From an uncultured Eubacteriales bacterium (GTDB lineage: Bacteria > Bacillota > Clostridia > UBA1381), in contig CAJKHT010000054.1 in assembly GCA_905199755.1 (NCBI GenBank), forward strand, positions 1-17,836: a stretch of 17,836 bases of DNA, given 5' to 3'. The notes beneath the pieces were generated by a model, which saw nothing but the letters and a program-made list of their open reading frames with translations, searched no databases and was not told the DNA's origin. Shown here in pieces: positions 13,983-17,836 of the stretch (within the stretch, counting starts at the first letter, position 1; each line of letters begins with the position of its first letter). A program made the position numbers and the translations under genes.

Positions 13983-14020
13983 TAAAGCATATTATGCCAT
14001 AGGGGTGATAATATGCTTTA
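13983..14020 (+). promoter_or_regulatory. Hairpin holding the Shine-Dalgarno site and start codon of the Amidase_6 gene
   Basis: TAAAGCATATTAT (13983-13995) is exactly complementary to ATAATATGCTTTA (14008-14020). The 12-base loop (13996-14007) carries the ribosome site AGGGG (14001-14005), and the start ATG (14013-14015) lies inside the 3' arm. No T-run follows, so translational control is more likely than termination. The stem has only two G-C pairs, so it should be easy to open. Confidence 0.6.
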
Positions 14021-14501
14021 TGACAGAGAAGCGGCAGTTGAATATGCAAATAAATGGGCATACGGGAGAAATCCGAGGTTTTATGATTTTTCGCAGCTTG
14101 GCGGTGACTGTACAAACTTTGCCTCGCAGTGCATATATGCAGGGAGCGGTATAATGAATTATACACCTGTTTACGGCTGGTATTATATAAATCTGCAAAA
14201 CCGTGCGCCGGCATGGACGGGAGTAAATGAGCTGTTCAGGTTTCTGACAACAAACAGAGGGGCAGGACCATATGGGAAGCTTGTCGGACTGGAGGATATA
14301 GAAAACGGAGATATAATTCAGCTGAATTTCGGAACGGATGATAAGTTTGATCATTCGCCGGTCGTTACGGATGCCGGGAAACGTACTCCCGAAACCATCA
14401 TGGTTGCCGCTCATTCGATAGATTCGAGGTGCCGTCCACTTTCCTCATATAATTATCGGGCAATCAGACCGATTCATATAATTGGGGTTAATAAAGAATA
14501 A
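14013..14501 (+). CDS. Amidase_6 domain protein (Cys peptidase-like fold)
   Basis: A 162-residue protein made of one Amidase_6 domain (PF12671). Seen: AVEYANKWAYGRNPRFYDF (9-27), GGDCTNFASQCIYAG (30-44) with the probable nucleophile Cys33, GDIIQLNF and FDHSPVVTDAG (about 112-122) with the candidate His, and VAAHSIDSRCRPL. The pattern is that of NlpC/P60-like Cys-His amidases, often linked to cell envelope or spores in clostridia; the substrate is unknown. No signal peptide or anchor is present, which is odd for a wall enzyme; it may act in the cytosol or developing spore. It lies 43 bases after nfo, with a hairpin covering the start codon, and a strong terminator follows. Confidence 0.85.
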   Translation: MLYDREAAVEYANKWAYGRNPRFYDFSQLGGDCTNFASQCIYAGSGIMNYTPVYGWYYINLQNRAPAWTGVNELFRFLTTNRGAGPYGKLVGLEDIENGDIIQLNFGTDDKFDHSPVVTDAGKRTPETIMVAAHSIDSRCRPLSSYNYRAIRPIHIIGVNKE

Positions 14502-14506
14502 TAAAA

Positions 14507-14561
14507 CGAAAAACCTGTGCAGTATGCCGTTTTTGCGGAATATTACACAGGTTTTGTTTCG
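14507..14561 (+). terminator. Intrinsic terminator after the metY-nfo-amidase genes
   Basis: AAAACCTGTG (14510-14519) pairs with CACAGGTTTT (14546-14555); inside it AGTAT and CCG pair on with CGG and ATATT around a T-rich loop. The 3' side continues as TTTTGTTTC. It starts 6 bases after the stop. Confidence 0.8.
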
Positions 14562-14562
14562 T

Positions 14563-14596
14563 AAAAAAAATCGGAACGGAGCAATGTCCGTTCCGA
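14563..14596 (-). terminator. Intrinsic terminator of the tRNA-Ser gene
   Basis: TCGGAACGGA (14571-14580) and TCCGTTCCGA (14587-14596) form a perfect 10-bp stem with a 6-base loop. Read on the minus strand it is followed by eight T. It begins 3 bases after the tRNA 3' end. Confidence 0.92.
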
Positions 14597-14598
14597 TA

Positions 14599-14686
14599 TG
14601 GAGGAAAGGATGGGATTTGAACCCACGGATGCTTTCACATCACAGCATTTCCAATGCTGCGCCTTCAGCCGCTCGGCCACCTCTCC
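14599..14686 (-). tRNA. tRNA-Ser (anticodon GGA)
   Basis: An 88-base class II tRNA with encoded CCA (14599-14601). Seen on the minus strand: acceptor GGAGAGG with CCTTTCC (one G-U), a D arm starting GGCCGAGCGGC, anticodon stem CAGCA/TGCTG with loop TTGGAAA (anticodon GGA, reads UCC and UCU), a long variable arm (about TGATGTGAAAGCATC) as in Ser tRNAs, and T arm GTGGG-TTCAAAT-CCCAT. The discriminator base is U73 (A at 14602 on the plus strand), whereas bacterial Ser tRNAs normally have G73. It has its own consensus promoter and terminator and stands alone. Confidence 0.95.
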
Positions 14687-14703
14687 GTTTTCACACAACT
14701 AAT

Positions 14704-14732
14704 ATTATACATTCAAATGTCATTATTGTCAA
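14704..14732 (-). promoter_or_regulatory. Promoter of the tRNA-Ser gene
   Basis: On the minus strand TTGACA (14727-14732), 17 bases, TATAAT (14704-14709): perfect consensus, as expected for a stable RNA gene. Transcription should start near 14697, about 11 bases before the mature 5' end. Confidence 0.9.
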
Positions 14733-14850
14733 GTAAAATTTAAAAAAATATCATTTAATTCATTGAATTTCCGGCAGCAGCAAAGGATATAATAAGAATT
14801 TGCATTTCGCGGATTCTTGTTTTCGCGCGGAAGTATTTGTAAAAAAACAC

Positions 14851-14879
14851 TTTACATATTCGCATTATACTGATATAAT
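14851..14879 (+). promoter_or_regulatory. Promoter of the Na/Pi cotransporter gene
   Basis: TTTACA (14851-14856), 17 bases, TATAAT (14874-14879) preceded by TGA (extended -10). I see no clear Pho-box-like direct repeats nearby. The stretch 14733-14850 holds nothing else I can identify. Confidence 0.75.
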
Positions 14880-14924
14880 AAAAGTATTGAGTACTGAATC
14901 GGGGCAATTCAAAGGAGAATATTT

Positions 14925-16688
14925 ATGAGTATTTTTAATGTGCTGAGTCTGTTTGGCGGTCTTGCAATGTTTTTATACGGCATGAGCATCATGGGGAACG
15001 GCTTGGAAAAATTCGGCGGCGGAAGATTTGAAAGCATACTTGCCAAACTGACATCGAATCCGATAAAAGGCGTTATTTTGGGAATCGGTGTTACGGCGGT
15101 TATTCAGTCATCTTCAGCAACAACTGTTATGGTTGTCGGCTTTGTAAATTCGGGTATTATGAAGCTCGGACAGGCGATAGGCGTAATAATGGGTGCCAAT
15201 ATCGGTACAACAATAACATCGTGGATTTTGAGTCTGTCGGGAATAGAGGGCGACAGCTTTATTGTACAATTGCTTAAACCTACAAGCTTTACACCGATAC
15301 TTGCGGTGATAGGAATTATTCTTGTTATGTCCTCAAAAAAGGACAGATATAAAATACTCGGCGATATATTTCTCGGCTTTTCGATTTTGATGTTCGGAAT
15401 GAATTTGATGTCAGATTCGGTTAAACCTCTTTCGGAGGTTCCGGAATTCACACAGATTTTGACAATGTTTAAAAACCCGGTGCTCGGAGTGCTTGCGGGT
15501 GCGGTACTTACGGCGGTTATTCAGTCATCATCGGCATCTGTCGGAATTTTGCAGGCGCTGTCGGTGACGGGAGCTGTTTCGTTCGGAGCGGCAATTCCCA
15601 TAATCATGGGACAAAATATAGGCACATGTGCCACGGCGCTGCTCTCATGTATAGGCGCAAGTAAAAACGCAAAGCGTGCCGCTGTGGTTCACTTATATTT
15701 TAATATTATCGGAACTGTTCTGTTTTTGGTTTTGTTCTATATAACAAATGCAATTGTGCATTTCGGTTTTATTGATGATGCCGTAAACGGTTTTAGTATT
15801 GCGGTGGTTCATACGGTATTTAATGTTTTGGCAACGGCTGTTTTGCTGCCGTTCAATAAAGTGCTTGAAAAGCTGGCAAAGGCTACAATAAAAGAGGGAA
15901 GCAGTACGGATGCGTTCGGTCTGCTGGACGAGAGATTTCTTGTTACTCCGTCATTTGCTATAACGCAGTGCATGACTCTTGCGGTAAACATGGCATATAT
16001 AGTAAAGGAAACCTTTGACCTTGCGGTATCAACAATAGAAAATTACTCCGAGCATACAGATGCAAGGGTTATTGAAAATGAACAGATAACCGATGATTAT
16101 GAGGATGCATTGGAAAATTATATTGTGCGTTTGTCGGCAAAGCAGCTTGATACGGCGGATTCTCAAAAGGCTTCAATGCTGCTTCATGCGGTTGAGGACT
16201 TTGAGCAGATGGCGGATTATGCGGTAAATATTTTGTTTGTGGCAAGAGATAAGCAGAAAAAGAAATTTCCTTTTACGGATAAAGCAATAGAGGAACTGAA
16301 TATTATGAAAAGTGCGGTGGAAGACACGTTAAATATGTGTATCCGTGCATTTTCCGATAATAATGTTGATTTGGCAGAGCAGGTCGAGCCGTTGGCGGAG
16401 GTTATCAGCTCACTCAGAAACGCATTGAAAAAGCGTCACGTAAAGCGTATGCAGAGCGGTGCATGCTCTGTAAAATCGGGGTTTGCATTTACCGATTGTA
16501 TAAATGCTTTGGATAAGATAGCGGATCATTGTCAGGGAGTGGCAGCATCGGTAATTCAGATGAATAACCCGGAATATGAGCTGCACGGTCCGGCACATGA
16601 AAAGAGAAAGTCAGAAGAAGAATATAAAGAGCTTTATTCCGAATATAATCAGCAGTATGTTCTGTCGGTTTCGAAATCGGAACTTTAA
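14925..16688 (+). CDS. Na+/phosphate cotransporter family protein with C-terminal PhoU domain
   Basis: A 587-residue membrane protein. The N-terminal half holds two inverted Na_Pi_cotrans repeats (PF02690), each with the signature QSSSA: QSSSATTVMVV (61-71, then MGANIGTT about 89-96) and QSSSASVGILQ (200-210, then MGQNIGTC about 228-235), in about eight membrane segments. The C-terminal part (about 350-555) is helical and PhoU-like, with YIVRLSAKQLDTADSQKASMLLHAVEDFEQMADYAVNI and INALDKIADHCQGVAAS. Family members (YjbB, NptA) import or export phosphate with Na+. The fused PhoU-like domain probably senses phosphate state. AAAGGAG precedes ATG 14925. It is a single gene with its own promoter and terminator. 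Confidence 0.93.
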   Translation: MSIFNVLSLFGGLAMFLYGMSIMGNGLEKFGGGRFESILAKLTSNPIKGVILGIGVTAVIQSSSATTVMVVGFVNSGIMKLGQAIGVIMGANIGTTITSWILSLSGIEGDSFIVQLLKPTSFTPILAVIGIILVMSSKKDRYKILGDIFLGFSILMFGMNLMSDSVKPLSEVPEFTQILTMFKNPVLGVLAGAVLTAVIQSSSASVGILQALSVTGAVSFGAAIPIIMGQNIGTCATALLSCIGASKNAKRAAVVHLYFNIIGTVLFLVLFYITNAIVHFGFIDDAVNGFSIAVVHTVFNVLATAVLLPFNKVLEKLAKATIKEGSSTDAFGLLDERFLVTPSFAITQCMTLAVNMAYIVKETFDLAVSTIENYSEHTDARVIENEQITDDYEDALENYIVRLSAKQLDTADSQKASMLLHAVEDFEQMADYAVNILFVARDKQKKKFPFTDKAIEELNIMKSAVEDTLNMCIRAFSDNNVDLAEQVEPLAEVISSLRNALKKRHVKRMQSGACSVKSGFAFTDCINALDKIADHCQGVAASVIQMNNPEYELHGPAHEKRKSEEEYKELYSEYNQQYVLSVSKSEL

Positions 16689-16692
16689 TACA

Positions 16693-16728
16693 CAAAAAGA
16701 GCCCCTGTGTAAACAGAGACTCTTTTTT
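16693..16728. terminator. Bidirectional terminator between convergent transporter and SLH genes
   Basis: AAAAAGAG...CTGT (from about 16694) pairs with ACAG...CTCTTTTTT (to about 16728), with a GTAA loop and two mismatches. T-runs lie on the 3' side on both strands. It begins within 10 bases of the transporter stop and also lies downstream of the minus-strand SLH gene. Confidence 0.75.
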
Positions 16729-16762
16729 ATGTGTGGGGAACGCCCACTTAAAACCAATTCAC

Positions 16763-17785
16763 TTACTGGAAGTCACCTATTAATACTCTGGTGTTTTCAA
16801 CGCCGTAGTAATTCAGCCATTCTGCTCCGGCAAGGCTTACCACAGTGTACGGAACGGGAGAAATTATATCCGCAAAGCTGCCTGCGAGTGCGACATATGC
16901 CGTAGTATCCGCAATAAGCTTGCTTTCGCCGGTTGTGCTGTCTTTTGCCTCAACGGGATTTGCACCTCCGAGTACTATTGTTGCACCTTTTATATCCGCA
17001 TTTGAAATGATACAGCCGTCTTTATCTACACCGTAACTGAGTATAAGGTTTTTGGAACTCTTAAATCCGTCTATGGCAACACCGCCGACACGGACAACGG
17101 TAAGACCGTCGGGAAGCTCTGTGTAGCTTCCGGGCTTGTCTATGTATGTCGTGACAAGCTTATCCATAATAAGTGCAAACTCGCCTCTCGTCATGGAAGC
17201 TGTCGGCTTAAGCATTCCGTCTATGCCTGTCCAGCCGCCGTTTGCCACTACGCTTTGAACATCAAGCTTTGCCCAGCCGGCAACCTCGTCCTTGTCTGTA
17301 AATGTATTAAGCGCGGAATCATCAACATTATGCAGTGTTGTTTTTGAACCGTCCTTTAAAGTGACTGTGTTCGGCTCGAGATAAAACACTCTTGAAAGCA
17401 CAGTATATGCTTCCTGGAAAGTGATTTTATTTTCGGGGTTGAAGTTACCGTTTTCATCGCCCTTGAATGCGGACATTGCAACCGCCTTTTTTACACTGTC
17501 GCGGTACCATGCATCCTCCGCAACATCGGGAAAGCTGATTTCGGCTTCATTTACGGCTCCGAAAGCGCGGGTAATGATTGCCGCCATCTGTGCACGTGTT
17601 ATAAAGGCATCGGGAGCAATTGTATGCTCATCAAGACCTGTTATAAGTCCGTTGTCAACAGCATGCTGAAGCGCGGTTCCCATTTCGCCCGACGGCATGT
17701 CGGTAAATTCGGCAAAGACTGCCGTCTGTGCTGCGATAACTGCGGTTATGGCAGCGGCAGAAGTTATTTTTTTTAATAAATTCAT
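16763..17785 (-). CDS. S-layer homology (SLH) domain surface protein
   Basis: A 340-residue secreted protein with a signal peptide of about 25 residues (KKITSAAAITAVIAAQTAVFA) and three SLH repeats: about 26-76 (FTDMPSGEMGTALQHAVDNGLITGL, ITRAQMAAIITRAFG), about 84-133 (FPDVAEDAWYRDSVKKAVAMSAFKGDENGNF) and about 160-212 (FTDKDEVAGWAKLDVQSVVANGGWTGIDGMLKP, MTRGEFALIMDKLV). SLH repeats bind pyruvylated cell-wall polymers. The C-terminal 125 residues have no recognised domain; stretches such as CIISNADIKGATIVLGG are beta-rich. ATG 17783-17785 is chosen because AAAGGAAG lies about 8 bases upstream; a TTG at 17803 would put that site inside the gene. A -10-like TATAAT (17823-17828, minus strand) lies at the window edge. 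Confidence 0.92.
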   Translation of the reverse strand: MNLLKKITSAAAITAVIAAQTAVFAEFTDMPSGEMGTALQHAVDNGLITGLDEHTIAPDAFITRAQMAAIITRAFGAVNEAEISFPDVAEDAWYRDSVKKAVAMSAFKGDENGNFNPENKITFQEAYTVLSRVFYLEPNTVTLKDGSKTTLHNVDDSALNTFTDKDEVAGWAKLDVQSVVANGGWTGIDGMLKPTASMTRGEFALIMDKLVTTYIDKPGSYTELPDGLTVVRVGGVAIDGFKSSKNLILSYGVDKDGCIISNADIKGATIVLGGANPVEAKDSTTGESKLIADTTAYVALAGSFADIISPVPYTVVSLAGAEWLNYYGVENTRVLIGDFQ

Positions 17786-17836
17786 AGTGTTTCTTCCTTT
17801 CAAATAATAATTCTTACAGAATATTATATAAAAAAT

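Noticed and set aside
13966..13994. A sigma-G-like -10 box (CATATTA, 13988-13994) before the Amidase_6 gene
   Set aside because: The -35 at the right distance (GTAAC) is poor, and a start there would fall on the ribosome site; the sequence is better explained as part of the hairpin stem.
14482..14736. An 84-codon plus-strand frame across the terminators and tRNA
   Set aside because: It reads through two terminators and the antisense of tRNA-Ser, and has no ribosome site.
1..17836. CRISPR arrays, insertion sequences, phage genes or toxin-antitoxin pairs
   Set aside because: No regularly spaced direct repeats, transposase or integrase motifs, or paired small toxin/antitoxin frames were found on either strand.

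Overview
The window looks like chromosomal DNA from an anaerobic, endospore-forming member of the Bacillota, most likely class Clostridia. The evidence is direct: sleB, ypeB and spoIIR (spore germination and sporulation genes), a glycyl radical enzyme (oxygen-sensitive chemistry), an S-layer-homology protein, strong GGAGG-type ribosome binding sites, TTGACA/TATAAT promoters, and moderate-to-low GC with AT-rich intergenic regions. I see no insertion sequence, prophage, CRISPR array or replication origin. I cannot name the species.

Layout. (1) 1-4126: a catabolic locus. A truncated glycyl radical enzyme gene (minus) and a raffinose-synthase/Sip1-type alpha-galactosidase gene (plus) diverge from a short promoter region with two LacI-type operators, one a perfect 30-bp palindrome; a LacI-family regulator follows the glycosidase. 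(2) 4179-7029: a sporulation block. sleB and ypeB form a minus-strand operon, followed by a tiny Asn/Gln/Lys-rich gene with its own sigma-G-like promoter; spoIIR diverges from sleB. (3) 7040-7416: a broken ATC-hydrolase-like gene. (4) 7545-9177: an AlkA-like DNA glycosylase and an M14 metallopeptidase. (5) 9274-11785: a small alarmone synthetase overlapping a response regulator and followed by its histidine kinase, apparently one operon. (6) 11850-14501: O-acetylhomoserine sulfhydrylase, endonuclease IV and a small Amidase_6 protein whose start codon lies in a 13-bp hairpin. (7) 14563-14732: tRNA-Ser(GGA), minus strand, with a consensus promoter and terminator. (8) 14925-17785: a Na/Pi cotransporter-PhoU protein and, convergent to it across a shared terminator, an SLH protein.

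How they work together. The left locus reads as a sugar-responsive switch: the LacI protein probably represses both divergent genes until a sugar, plausibly an alpha-galactoside or its aglycone, is present. The sporulation block joins a forespore-to-mother-cell signal (SpoIIR) to the cortex lysis pair SleB/YpeB needed at germination. The alarmone synthetase/two-component operon couples (p)ppGpp production to a membrane sensor. The rest are housekeeping genes for repair, sulfur assimilation, phosphate transport and the cell surface.

The most unusual points are the divergent glycyl-radical-enzyme/Sip1 locus with its operator pair, the sigma-G-like promoter in front of the N/Q/K-rich mini-gene, the hairpin over the Amidase_6 start, the relQ-two-component fusion operon, and a tRNA-Ser with an atypical discriminator base. 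All functions are inferred from sequence reading alone; no database search was possible.
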